A stretch of DNA of 64,000 nt from Sporothrix humicola. Taxonomy: Eukaryota > Ascomycota > Sordariomycetes > Ophiostomatales > Ophiostomataceae. Below the pieces are notes generated by a model. It had not been told where the DNA came from and did not search any database. It saw nothing but the letters and a program-made list of their open reading frames with translations. This document shows positions 22,326 through 34,028 of the stretch, in pieces. Position numbers and translations under genes: made by a program. The stretch lies in the NCBI GenBank assembly GCA_021396245.1, contig WNYE01000028.1, positions 124,001 through 188,000 of the forward strand, in the 5' to 3' direction. Every line of letters begins with the position of its first letter. Within the stretch, counting starts at the first letter, position 1.

Positions 22326-25300
22326 TGGAACGCGGGGAGGGGGTGACGAGTGAAGATCGGAAGGGTCGTGTATCAGTGTTTGTTGAAGATTTTCAAAAAA
22401 ATAAAATAAAATAATGATCAGCACGCTTTTTTGTTGGTGTTTTGGAAAATCTGGAGAATCTGGAGAATCGAGTAAAATGTGGTGATGTTGGCGTTGAAAG
22501 ACAACAGACGAAAAAAGAGGTTGCCGAACAAAAAGAGTTGCCCTCGGCAAAGTCAACAAAGGACAAGCCAAATCAGGGGGAACTAAGAATCAAAGGATCA
22601 AAGATGGACTAGATAAAAAGGAAGGGATCTAGAAGGGCTCTCGCACGTCTCTCGATCTAGAAACGAGAAGCAACAAATAGGGAGAGAAGAAAAAACAAGA
22701 AAAGTAAAAGGAAAGGAAAATATGATCCTGGCGAGAGGTCGAGATCATGCAGCGCGTAGTGAAGAGGAGAGAAGGCTTGGAGAAAAGGAAGAAGAAAAGC
22801 ACAATGCGGAAGATGAAAGCATAAAGGAAAAAGGACGGTGAGCTCCTTTGGAGAATCCCAGCCGAAAAAAGTTTAGAGTTGGAGAAAAAAAAGTTTATCT
22901 GCTATTTATTATCAGGAGCCAAGGGCACCAAGGACCAACGGGGGCGAGAGAGGGGGCAAGTGCGAATGAGACGTGGACTTGGGCCTCATAGCTCGTTTTC
23001 TCGTGTAGGCAAGAACCGGCCGAGACCAACCCAACAAAAATACTAAAAACAACTACTTTTTGCTTCTGGGAGGGAAAGTGTCAACGGCAACAACAGTTTA
23101 TTACCAATCGTGGTGGGCGGGATGGCAAGCTAACAGGGAAAGTGCCATGGAGCGTTGTTTACTTGCACACCGTTCTCGTCTTTCTTTTGATGTTCCCTAT
23201 CTTGGCAGGGAAGCTACGAGGCGGCAAGGCGGCCGTGCATCAAACAGAAAGAGCCCATGTCGGAAGGCATGCTTCGTTGCCGACCTCCGTGCAAATCCAA
23301 TAACAAGGGGGGAAGGAAGGCACCATGTTATTCCACGGCACAAATGTCGGGCTGGGATAGGAAGGAACAAAGGGACCACAACCCACGAGCAACGCGCAAG
23401 AGCGAGCGCAAGGAGGTGCAAGAGCGCAAGAACAAAATAAAAAAAAGCGAGGAAAGAGGAAAGAAGGAAAGAGGGCCCGGCGGGGGCTCCACAACAGTCG
23501 CACCTTGTTGCGACCAGCTCGTCACTTCCGTGAACGGCCATTGGCCCCCCTGGTCCTTTAAGGTCTTGGGCGACCCATGCGACATGCGACGGCAGCGGGC
23601 CACCATGCGCCAGCAACATGCGCGCAAGCTACGAGGCCTTTTTGCGGAGCCCTGGGTGAACATCGGTTTGACGTTGAAAGGGGGGTGGACGCGGGCGGAT
23701 GCACCGATGCTGATCCGAAGACAGAAGACGAAAAAGCAGACATTGGGCCGTGTGAGTCGAGCGGCCAGCGGACTTACTGAGATATGGAAAAAGGGCCAAT
23801 CGCCAAGATGCCCCCGGTGGTTGGCACCTTCCGCCGTTATTATAAAGAGTCAAACGGCAGGCGCAACTGTGCAATTGCTTCTTGATACATTATGAATCAT
23901 ATTTGGGAGAAGGCACGTGAACTGCTGCTTTGCAAGTATCTTACAACGGGAAGGTGCAGAGAGAACAGCGACCGCTATGGAATCAAAAGGCCATGCATTC
24001 ACGTCTGCTTTGGAGTAAGTACTTTTCGTGTTTCGTTTCGTTCCGTTTTTCAATGATAGTCTTCCGCGGTGTTTGCCCACGCGCTTGCGCTGCAACCACA
24101 CTACGGGACATCAACTCGGAAATGGGGATGCCATGCCATGCGGTCAAGAAATCTTGCACTTGCAGAACAGAAAGAAAAGGAAAATGGGCAGGCACACACG
24201 CAAAACACTTTAGTGGGGCCGCCCAATGATAGACGAATCGGGGCATAGAACTTGCATGAGAGAAGGAGCAAACCTGAGGGACGGGTGCCACAGTGCACGA
24301 CAGGGGGGGGAGGCTCGAGTGGGAAGGAGGGGGCCCCAGGCCGGCAAGCGTGATAACGACTGCATTTCGTTGTATTTTTTGTATTTTTTCGCCTTCGTTT
24401 TCTTCTTTTATTTTCATTTCAGCAGTCTTTTATTCTGGAGACACAAGCGGGCAGGCCACTAACAGACGATGCGTGGAACTGTGCGCATGGTTGATAGTGC
24501 CTAGCGGCTTGGCCTAAAATGATTCATGGCCTAACTGGACACGACAAAGGCTTGCGCAATAGGCGAAAAAATCAATGGCAAGAAAAAAAGAAAAAATCAA
24601 ATCGATAGCGAAGCATTTGCCTGTCCTGATAGCAGATGGAGATGCCGCTTTGCCAGCCATGGCACTCAGTGTGGAGGTGCTCCGTAATGAGAGACGAACG
24701 AGAACATGTCTGCGCATCTGACATGTGTCTCACGAGGACTGCATATGTCGTGAGTAAGGAAGTCGTTAAAACCAGTGTGTTGTAGAGCGAGGCATCGTGA
24801 AGGACGTATCGAGGTGCATCTGGATTCTGAACATAGTGTGCATAGACAGATCCTGCTAGTGAATCTAGAGCGGACGATTAAATGCGAAGTTGGTCCAGCT
24901 GCAACGAAGAGAAGAAAGAGCAACCGGCCGCTGCAACATTTTGTTCAGGGAAGTGGCGATGGAGAGGTCTCTGCAAAAATTCCCCTACGGCAGGCACTAG
25001 GACACTGAGTATCCAGGGCTGAGAAAAAAAACCAGCATTTGGCTGCGCTGATTGCCTATCGCCGCCCCTCAATGGATGGGCTAAGCACAAAGCGGAAATG
25101 GGGCAAGGGAAAGGGGAAATGGAGCCTTTCGAGAGTTGCAAGGGCCACGACACTGCATCCGCCCACACGGTTGTCGGAGATACTTGAATCTTATGTGCGG
25201 CGTGCATCAAAAAGGCTCTTGCCATTTATGTTAATTGTCAACCCATAGTCATCCTCACGAATCGCGTGGTCGTTCTTTCCTTGATTTTTGATATTTGAGA

Positions 25301-27748
25301 TGTTGTTGGGGAAGGCGTAGTCCGTGGCAGGTGGTCGTGCCGTCTGAGAGTGCAAGGCCGCTAATAATTCGGCGCTGTTTGCCGTACCGTAGCGGAGGCC
25401 ATTTCCGGAGAAAACATGGAGAAAAGGAGAAATGCAGGAGAAACAGAGGAGAATGAAGGGCCCTGAATATTGAATTTCAAACGAAGTTGCAACGCCAATT
25501 GGAGGAATTGCAGTGCAATTTGAAGAGAGACGAATCGAAATTTCAGCGAGCTTTTCATACAATACTGTCGTTTTCTATTTTCTACTTTTTTCAATGGTTT
25601 CATTTTTGTTCTTCCTTCTTTTGTTGGACCTCGTCTGTCTGCCAACCCAAACGGCAAAAGGTAAGAACGACCCAGCCTTGGCTCCGTGCACACACCAAGT
25701 CCAGGTTCAAGGTGACGCTACGGACTTTGGAGTGCGCCCCTGCTGGGAGAGGGAAAGAGCAAAGCAAATCAGAAAAGTAAAAAGATTAAAAATGGACGGA
25801 AATATGGAGCTCTTTCCATTTTTCTTTTTACTCTTTTTTTTTTTCTGGATCCTTCCCGTTTGACACGGGCTAGGAGATACGACACCACGCAAAAATAAAT
25901 AAGAATTTAATCTGCGAAGTACTGCCCGATGCCCACTCCCCTTTGACTTCATCTGTTGAACGACACTGCTTGATGTGTTTGAACAACGAACGAAGCACTT
26001 TTGTTGATGCTTGTGCATTGCAATAGCCAAGCAACCTATCTATTGGCATACATTCTTATTTATACAACAAAAATACCTGCTTATTTTTAAACAGATGCAC
26101 CAAATGGCTCATTGGGGAACAGAGGTAAAAGAGAGGGGAAGCAAAGAAGAAAAACCAAGATCAGATGGAACAGCGTGGATGTGACAACGGGAAGAAAAGA
26201 GGGGAAGTTAAGCATTGAGAACGGTGAATGGGAAAAGGCCAAGTATAAGTACAGTGAAGTAACATAGACCAAGATCAACGACTGAGAGTAAAGGTAAAGA
26301 TGGCTCAAAGCAAGTATATTCAAAAAGAGATATACCCAAGGAACCTAGGAACAGTTGCAAGTTGCCGAGGGCATCAATGCGGCCAAGATATGTGCATGCA
26401 GAGCCCCTCTTAATATATTAAGAACCTATGGTGCGAGGCTCTATGCACGAGATGCATTCTTATTTTGTGGCACATGTTTTTCATGCCCCATTTTATTCTT
26501 TTTATACTATTCTATCCCACCGCGTATGCAGGCCGTTCCGGCGGCGCATAGCAGCCGGCGTACGTTTTGATTTTTGATAAACTAGACGTGAGTTTCCCGT
26601 CTCCGCCGACAGAACAGGGACAAAACAGAATAGGATCAATGGGACGGACACTGTCAAGTCGAAGTTACTGGCAAAGAGACCACTGGGAGACTATCAGAAG
26701 TCCCAACTGCCGTCCTAGCCACTTGAGGGCTGCAGCCGTCCAGTCCTGCATACGACGCCGGCCTGAGGGGTGGTACTGGTCCGGGAATGGGGATCGGGAC
26801 GGTTTGATTTTGGGGCCATGGTGTGTGGCTATATTTATTTGATATAATCGTGATGGAGTTAGACGAGGCTTTGGGACCGTTATGCTGGCTTTGGATGAGT
26901 CAAACGTGTCCAGGGCAAGGTGAAGGCCAAGTGCGGTCAACCACCAGGGGCAAACTAAGACCGGGGCAAATGAAGTAACCGAACACTTCAAACAAGGTGA
27001 GACAAGCATATGTCGTGTAGCACACATGATGCATTAAAGTCGATTAGAGTTGCAGATGGCATGTCCAACGGCCCGGGCAAGCTAACGAGTCATTCCACAG
27101 CCCATATGCCCATATGGTAGCAATATATGCCGCCGCGTGTCAACAGGGTACGATCAAAGTGCGTGTTGTTTATGTTTTCATTGATATGAACGGCCGTGAA
27201 AGATACTTGGCAAAGTGACCCAGGAGGAGGAGAGTAAACAATATACCGTGATGCCCTTTTTGAGAAACAAGCTGCTTCTACATATCCTCCCTGATGTAGA
27301 AGTTGCGAGTGTCGGTCCCCATTACCCCATTCCCCTTTCTTTCCTGCATGTGCAACGTCCCATCCACACTATCTCTTTCCCGCAAACACTCCTCACCCAT
27401 TTCCATCCTTTCAAGAATGACCGACAAACACTTGCTTGTCTTTCTCACCGGAGATGTCCCACTCGTGAGTTGCAAAATATGATATTGTATAATAATAAAG
27501 TACGAGAAACCACATGATAGCAATGTAAAAAACGACGAAACGCAACAAGAACCATAGCCTTCAAATGCCCACCCAGATCCAGATAGACGATATGAATCGC
27601 CCACTGTCCACTCCATCTATGCCTATTTTCTTTCCCGCTTTCTTTTGCCTGTGCGTCCCCTTCCGCCTTCCCTTCTCACCGTACTCTCCTCGTCTTCATC
27701 TATTCAATCTTCCTGCATTTTTCTTCCGCGGCACCGCCTGAGCCCGAT
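22326..27748. other. 5.4-kb gene-free region upstream of the ABC transporter
   Basis: The first 600 bp (to about 22900) is purine-rich on the plus strand, i.e. pyrimidine-rich on the transporter's sense strand, as is usual just upstream of fungal transcription starts. The rest is mixed sequence with no convincing coding frame; the longest (23257-23895 plus) has no recognisable content. AT-rich stretches lie at about 25780-26100 and 26390-26580. The right end, next to the CK2 beta stop, must include its 3' untranslated region. Confidence 0.6.
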
Positions 27749-28969
27749 CTATTGCTCTGACTCAACGCCATTTGCATCAACCGTCATGGGGCTTCCATTT
27801 TGGTGTTGCCGCAGCTGGGGGTCAGACTGGTTTGATACCCCCCCGTCTGCATTTGGCGCGAGCTGTTGTGTTCGTCTTAATGATGTTGCTGGAATTGCCT
27901 CATCGACCACAACGACATCGTTACTGACGTCGTGGTCACTGTCCCGCACCCGGTCCGGGTCCGACTCGGCACTGCCACTACCACCGTTTCTGCGGTGCTG
28001 GCGCTGCTCCTCGACCAGCTCTTTGTGCTTGCGTGTCTCGTCCAGGTCGGCAACGTTGTCGGGTTTGCTGCGCAGCCATTGCATGCGGGGGCCGGAGCGT
28101 GCGCGCTCCGAGACGCGGAAGCCGTAGATCTTGGGTTCAAAGATCTTGCCGTGGCCCAAGCCAGGTGCGGTGTTCCTAGCGTAAATACCATTGACTTGGG
28201 GCGTGGAACCGCTCTGGCCGTTGTAGTTGGCTGAAACGGTCGTCAGGGCCTCGACGCCGTTCTTGGTGAGGTCGTACTCGGGGAACGTGAGTAGGAAGAG
28301 AGCACCAAACGTGCGTCCAAAAAATGCGCCGTCGACTGTCTGGAACCGGCTGTTGGGCGGAACGTAGACGTCGAGGCACGACGGACAGAAGAGTTTGACC
28401 GTATCCTCGCCCGGAATGTCGGACAGACCGACAGGCAGTGTCCGGGCCAGGTTGCAGTATGTCCGCGGGCAGACGCCGAAGTGGCTAAGTTCGTACTTTT
28501 CTGACATTTGCTGGATACCTGCACGCGAGCAGATGAAGCGCTGGTGTATCAGGCCGTACAGCAGCTCGGCAGAGCCCTCAATCATAGAGAGGTCGCTAGG
28601 CATCCTACTGTGATTGCGGCGCTCGCCGGCATGCCGCATCCGCTCCTCGCCGGTCTCGTTCTCCTCGTCATCATCCTCTTCCTCTTCGTCCTCCTCGTCC
28701 TCTTCTGGTTCGACATCAAGGATCATCTGGGAGGGCATGTTAGTTTCTGTTCTCCGTTTGTCCGCACATACTCCGACCACGTCCTTTACATCCTAGGCCG
28801 CCTCACATACCTCTAGTGCCTCCTTGTAGAGCTGCACCTGCGACTGCAGGCCCGTCAAGTTGAAATCATCCTCGATAAAGTCCTCCGAGACCTCGGCAAA
28901 GTATTCGTGGCCCAGCAGTGAGCAGAATGATGCGATCCAGGTCTCGGGCGAGCCTGATGATGTGGACAT
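27749..28969 (-). CDS. ckb1: Casein kinase II regulatory subunit beta
   Basis: Two exons are read: 28969-28811 and 28726-27749, with an 84-bp GT..AG intron (28810-28727); product 378 residues. The N-terminus (WIASFCSLLGHEYFAEV) and the stretch ELLYGLIHQRFICSRAGIQQM are CK2-beta hallmarks. The zinc-binding cysteines are C139, C144, C167 and C170, spaced 5-23-3 exactly as in animal CK2 beta. This zinc site makes the beta dimer that bridges two catalytic subunits and sets substrate choice and stability of the holoenzyme. Residues about 58-80 are an almost pure Asp/Glu run, longer than the acidic loop of animal CK2 beta, and about 110 residues follow the conserved core (which ends near GPRMQWLR) as a charged, Gln/Asn-containing tail. 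The classical N-terminal SSSEE autophosphorylation patch is absent (MSTSSGSPE). The gene is divergent from the Prp6 gene. Confidence 0.97.
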
Positions 28970-30206
28970 GCTTTCTCGTCAACGCCGGCCGCTCCTAGCA
29001 GAGTCGGCACGATATTGATATCGGGTAGGTGGGGCCGATGCGGGAGGCGGGCGAAGTGCCGTATATCTGATATTGGAGTCGGCAACGCTCGTGAGACTCG
29101 TTTGCTCGTGACCTCTGTATCTGTCTCCGTGCGTCGTTTGTCTTCGGGTCGACACGTGCGGCTCGTGTATGGCGCAAGACCCCGTGCTCGATCGACAAGG
29201 ATGGCCCAGAAAAGATTTGTCGTCGCGATAAAACCTCGTGCGTCCTCGGCAAGCGTGCTGTGTGATCACTGAAAAAAGGGGGGCGTGCTTGTGCGTGCTT
29301 GTGCCTGGATCGTGAGTCGTGATTGTTGCGGCTGGCCCCTGGCGGACGTTGGATGACGCGCTCAAAGGTCAAGGTGCCAACGGAGGGGGAGCTCGAAAAA
29401 AAGAGTGACGAAAAAAAGGGACGACGTAAACACGGAGTGCCGATCAGGGTGGAGAGAGAGAAAGAGACGAAAGAGAACGAAAGGGAGGGGTGACGACGCG
29501 GTCAAGCTGGAGACTATGCGATATTCGAATGTCGGACCTGCAATCTCATCCACTCGTGGTCATCGTGAGTCGGGACGTCGGTGTGTGGTCGATTGCCTTT
29601 GTGCGTTTTCGGGCGGCCGTGGGTGCAAGGCAAAGCAAGCCAAAGCTCGAGCGCGAAGAGAGGATCGGGTGTGGTGGGCGTCAGACTTTCCTTTCCCAGT
29701 AGAGGAGGGGAGCAAAGGGCGGGGGTCAGAATTGGTGACGCTGGGCTGGCTCCTTCTTGTTGGCTGTGTTTTCGCGGCTGCTCGAAAAAAAGTGCCCTAA
29801 AATCTCTAAAATCCCATCTTCAGTGAGGTCCAGCCCTCCAGCCCTCGAGCCCAGGCAGGAGCGATGGGGACGCATCCTGGCCCGTGCGCCACCCGTTCCA
29901 CGGCATACACCTTCCAATCCGTGGGGCTATCTCCACGTGACTAGTCATGAGCGCTTATCGCCACCACTCTGTTAGGCAAGAGCAAGGCAAAAGCGACAAG
30001 GCCCATCAAAACATTCAACGTCGTCTCGTCTTTTCGTCTTTTCTGCTGTCAATCCTCTTCACTTTCTTTTGCATGCCCCGTCAGCGTCGACGTGTTGCGC
30101 CAGCACCGTCCTTTGATTTCTACTTTTACGGATTAAACTTCGATTTCAATCAGCATTTTCACTTTCTTCTTATTCTCCCTTCCTTTACCCTCTTTCCACC
30201 GCCAAA
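28970..30206. promoter_or_regulatory. Divergent promoter region between CK2 beta and Prp6 genes
   Basis: These 1.24 kb separate two start codons pointing away from each other, so both promoters should lie here. The right half (about 30020-30200) is pyrimidine-rich on the plus strand, as is common just upstream of fungal starts, and ends in the strong start context CCAAAATG. No TATA box was obvious on either side, which fits housekeeping genes. Confidence 0.6.
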
Positions 30207-33096
30207 ATGTCTGCTCTTCCCAACTTCCTGAGCGAAAAGGCGCCGGAGAACTATGTCGCAGGTGTCGGCCGTGGTGCGACGGGCTTCGTCACGCGCTCGG
30301 ATCTGGGTCCGTCGCACGGGGGACCGACAGACGAGCAGATGAAGGCGGCCATCGCGAGACGGTCCATGCAGCTCCAGAACAAAGCGAACGGCCGCGACTC
30401 GAAGGACGACGGGGAGGACGACACAGCAGACGATCCACGGTACCAGGATCCAGACAGTGAAGTGGGCTTGTTTTCCGGCGGTATCTACGATAAGGACGAT
30501 GAGGAGGCCGACCGGATCTGGCAGGAAGTCGACGAGAAGATGGCTAAGCGGCGGCAGAAGCAAAGGTTCGTACACCCCCCCCCCACATTTTCATTTTCTT
30601 TCTTGCCTACACATGGTTTATCGTCTGCATACAGTTGAACAGAGTACCGACAATGACCTCCTTTTGCACTACTACAGAGAAACACGAGAGCAGGCCGAGC
30701 TCGAAGAATACGAACGCCAGAACCCCACAATCGAAGCCCAATTTGCCGATCTAAAACGCGCCCTGGGCACCGTCTCCGAAGAAGAATGGCTCAACCTGCC
30801 CGACGTCAAGGATATGACGGGCCGCACAAAGAGAGAGCGCGAGGCGCGGCGACAGCGCTTCTATGCCGTGCCCGACACGGTTTTGGCGGCAGCACGCGAC
30901 GGCACAGAACTTGGAACGACAGTAACGGATGATGGTGACGCCGGAGGCAAGGACGGCACGATGACCAACTTTGCCAAGATTGGTGCCGCGCGCGACAAGG
31001 TGCTGCAGGCTCACCTCGACCAGGCGTCGCACTCGACCAACGGTACCAGCACGGTTCTGGGCACATCGACGAGCGTCGACCCTCGCGGCTACATTACGTC
31101 GCTCAACAAGCTCGAGTCGGCCGAGAAAGTCAGTGTTAGCGATGTCGACTTTGCCCGCAAGCTGCTCAAGTCGGCCGTGGAGTCGAACCCGCTTAGTGCG
31201 CCTGGTTGGATTGCTGCGGCGCGTGTCGAAGAGCTGGCCGGCAAAGTTGTGGCGGCCCGCAACGTAATTGCTCGGGGTTGCCAGCAGTGTCCCAAGAGCG
31301 AAGACGTCTGGCTCGAGAACATCCGCCTCAACGAGAACCGCAACGCCAAGGTCATTGCCGCCGAGGCGATCAAGGCCAACCGTCGCTCTGTGCGGTTGTG
31401 GGTCGAAGCTATGAAGCTGGAGACGGATCCTCTCTCAAAGAAGCGCGTGGTGCGACGGGCATTGGACCATATCCCCGAATCTGAGGCGCTCTGGAAGGAG
31501 GCAGTCAACCTGGAGGAGGACCCCGAAGACGCCCGACTACTACTTGCCAAGGCGACCGAGCTGATCCCGGCGTCCATTGACCTGTGGCTGGCTCTGGCGC
31601 GCCTGGAGACGCCCAAGAACGCAAAGGCTGTCCTCAACAAAGCGCGCAAGGCTGTGCCCACGTCCCACGAGATTTGGATTGCTGCTGCACGTCTGCAGGA
31701 GCAGCTGGGCGAGGGCGGTCGCGGCAATGTCATGAAGAGCGCCGTGCAGTCGCTCGTCAAGGAATCCGCCATGCCCAAGCGCGAAGAGTGGATTGCCGAG
31801 GCCGAGAAGTGCGAGGAGGAGGGCGCCGTCATCACCTGCGGCAACATTATCCGCGAGACGCTCGGCTGGGGCCTCGACGAGGATGACGACCGCAAAGATA
31901 CGTGGAAGGAGGACGCTCGTGACAGCATCAACCGTGGCCGCTACGAGACGGCACGCGCCATCTATGCCTACGCACTACGGGTGTTTGTCAACAGCAAGAC
32001 GCTGTGGCTGGCGGCTGTCGACCTCGAGCGCAACCATGGCACCAAAGAAGCGCTCTTCCAGGTTCTCGAGCGCGCCGTCGAAGCCTGCCCGCACAGCGAG
32101 GTGCTATGGATGATGCTGGCCAAGGAGCGCTTGCTGGCCGGCGAGCTGGACGAGGCACGCCGCGTTCTGGGCCGTGCTTTCAAGCAGAACCCCAACAACG
32201 AAGACATCTGGCTGGCCGCCGTCAAGCTCGAGGCCGAGAACGGCTTCCCCGACCAGGCGCGCCAGCTGCTGGCTACCGCACGGCAGAACGCGCCCACGGA
32301 CCGTGTCTGGATGCGCAGCGTCGCGTTTGAGCGCCAGCTCGGCAACAACGACGCGGCACTGGAGCTTGTGCAAGAAGCCCTGCAGCTGTTCCCGGGCGCT
32401 GCCAAGCTGTGGATGATGAAGGGCCAAATCTATGAAGACTTGGGCAAGGTCCCGCAGGCGCGCGAGGCGTACAGCACGGGTGTCAAGGCCGTTCCCGGCT
32501 CTGTACCTCTGTGGCTGCTCTTTGCGCGTCTCGAGGAGCGCGCGGGTGCCGTCGTCAAGGCCCGCAGTGTTCTGGACCGTGCCCGCCAGGCTGTGCCCAA
32601 ATCGCCCGAGTTGTGGTGCGAGCTCGTGCGCGTCGAGCGCCGCGCCGGCAACATGGCGCAGGCCAAGGCGATCATGGCCGCCGCGCTCAAGCAGATGCCC
32701 AAGAGCGGCCTGCTGTGGAGCGAGCGCATCTGGTTCCTGGAGGCGCGCACACAGCGCAAGCCACTGTCGCTCGAAGCCATCAAGCAGGTCGACAACGACG
32801 CGCAGCTGTTTGTGGCCGTCGCGCGCATCTTCTGGGGCGAGCGCAAGCTGGAGCGCGCGCAGAACTGGTTCGAAAAGGCGCTCGTGCTGGACGCCGACAT
32901 TGGCGACTCGTGGGCCTGGTACTACAAGTTCTTGCTGCAGCACGGCACAGCCGAGAAGCGCGCCGATGTCATCTCCAAGTGCATAATGAACGACCCGCGG
33001 CACGGCGAGCACTGGCAGGCGATTGCCAAGGACCCGAAGAACGCTAGCAAGGGTGTCGAGGAGATTCTGAAGCTGGTCGCGGCCGATTTGTCGTAG
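30207..33096 (+). CDS. prp1: Pre-mRNA splicing factor Prp1/Prp6 (U4/U6.U5 tri-snRNP)
   Basis: Exons are 30207-30565 and 30678-33096, with a 112-bp intron that starts GTTCGT and has a C run near its donor; product 925 residues, close to the usual length (about 900-940). The N-terminal PRP1_N domain (about residues 6-160) shows APENYVAGVGRGATGFVTR near its start and later DEEADRIW. From about residue 270 to the end run tandem HAT/TPR-like helical repeats, each with W/LW and a helical pair (e.g. PGWIAAARVEELAG, SEDVWLENIRLNE, DIWLAAVKLEAENG). The protein bridges U5 and U4/U6 snRNPs in the tri-snRNP in the nucleus and is released during spliceosome activation. The splice junction completes an Arg codon (AG|A) before ETREQAELEEYE. 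Very likely essential. Confidence 0.97.
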
Positions 33097-33349
33097 GAGG
33101 CATTTACTCAGTATAAAAGGTGGCAGTATGTTGTTGCTGCATGTACAATAGGGACACATGGTTTTGGATAGATAGATACCCTTATTTGAGAAGCCAAATT
33201 AAGACGTAAAATGAATACGATATATATGAACAGCCAGAATTAACAGAAAACAGACGTAGCCTATGCGTCAAGAGTGAACAATAAAACAAAAACAGAAACT
33301 AGGTAAACTTATGAGAAGTCCCATTACAGTTGGCATTGGAAGCCTTCCC

Positions 33350-33809
33350 TTATTTGCCGCCGAACCAGCTCGAGACGCCGCTCTTTGCCTTGGCGGCGGC
33401 ATCCTCGACGTTCTTGTCGAACTTGTCAATTGACTTGTTGACGTTCGACCGCGTCTCCTCGGCCTTCTTGTTCACGTCGTCCACCGCCTTGCTGTACTCG
33501 GACTGCGCCTTGTTCACGGCCGTGTCGATCTTGGCGCCGGCCTGTGCGCCGTACTTTTCGGCGTCCGTGCGGATCTGTTGGGCATTGCCAGTGGCCGAGT
33601 CACGGACAGAGCGAAGGTCGCCTGGGGGGTGGGTTAGCAGGAGAATAAACAGGGGCCAATAAATTGGAAAGAGACGGTATGGAGCTGCACTCACTCTCAA
33701 ACTTCTTCTCGGCAACCTTGGCGTTGCCGCCGGCGCTGTAGAGGTAGTAGCCAATGCCACCGGCAGCGGCGAGGCCGAGATAAAGAGGTGCCTTGGACTT
33801 GGACGACAT
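33350..33809 (-). CDS. Small membrane-anchored helical protein (resembles fungal 'calcofluor white hypersensitive'-type proteins)
   Basis: Exons are 33809-33695 and 33621-33350, with a 73-bp intron (33694-33622); product 128 residues. The N-terminus has one short membrane segment (about 8-24, YLGLAAAGGIGYYLYSA). The rest is a continuous, highly charged amphipathic helix rich in Ala, Lys, Asp and Glu (AEKYGAQAGAKIDTAVNK, VDDVNKKAEETRSNVNK), ending in VSSWFGGK. The pattern resembles LEA/apolipoprotein-like lipid-surface helices. Similar short fungal proteins are annotated as calcofluor white hypersensitive; the name is from memory and the function is not established. A mitochondrial or other membrane location is possible. 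A good TATA box lies about 210 bp upstream, suggesting regulated or stress-linked expression (inference). Confidence 0.85.
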
Positions 33810-34018
33810 TTTGGGGGTGATGTGCGGAAGGGTGCGGTTAAAGCGAGGGAGACAGGGTGAAAGTTGAATGGGAGGTATGAATTGGGTTGATGGAGCTCAA
33901 AGAGACAATTGGTTGTGGTTGCGAAAGCGTGGATCGTGAAAGAGGATTGTGGTTTGAATGAGGAGAAAGAAAAGCTTCAAAAAAGGCGGGCAGATGATAC
34001 GATGCCAGGGGGAAAGAC

Positions 34019-34028
34019 CTTATATATA
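34019..34028 (-). promoter_or_regulatory. TATA box of the small membrane-anchored protein gene
   Basis: On the minus strand this reads TATATATAAG, which fits the TATA(A/T)A(A/T)(A/G) consensus and lies about 210 bp upstream of the start codon at 33809. CCCCT/AGGGG stress-element-like pentamers flank it (near 34007-34012 and in 34040-34075). Function is inferred from position. Confidence 0.5.

Noticed and set aside
22326..22571. 82-codon N-terminal extension of the ABC transporter
   Set aside because: The frame is open but contains no ATG; the first ATG at 22325 gives the expected acidic N-terminus.
23257..23895. 212-codon plus-strand frame upstream of the ABC transporter
   Set aside because: Lys/Arg-rich low-complexity start, no domain, no splice or leader features, and competing open frames of similar length on the other strand.
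32104..33159. 351-codon minus-strand frame opposite the Prp6 gene
   Set aside because: Antisense shadow; the plus strand carries the repeat solenoid of Prp6.
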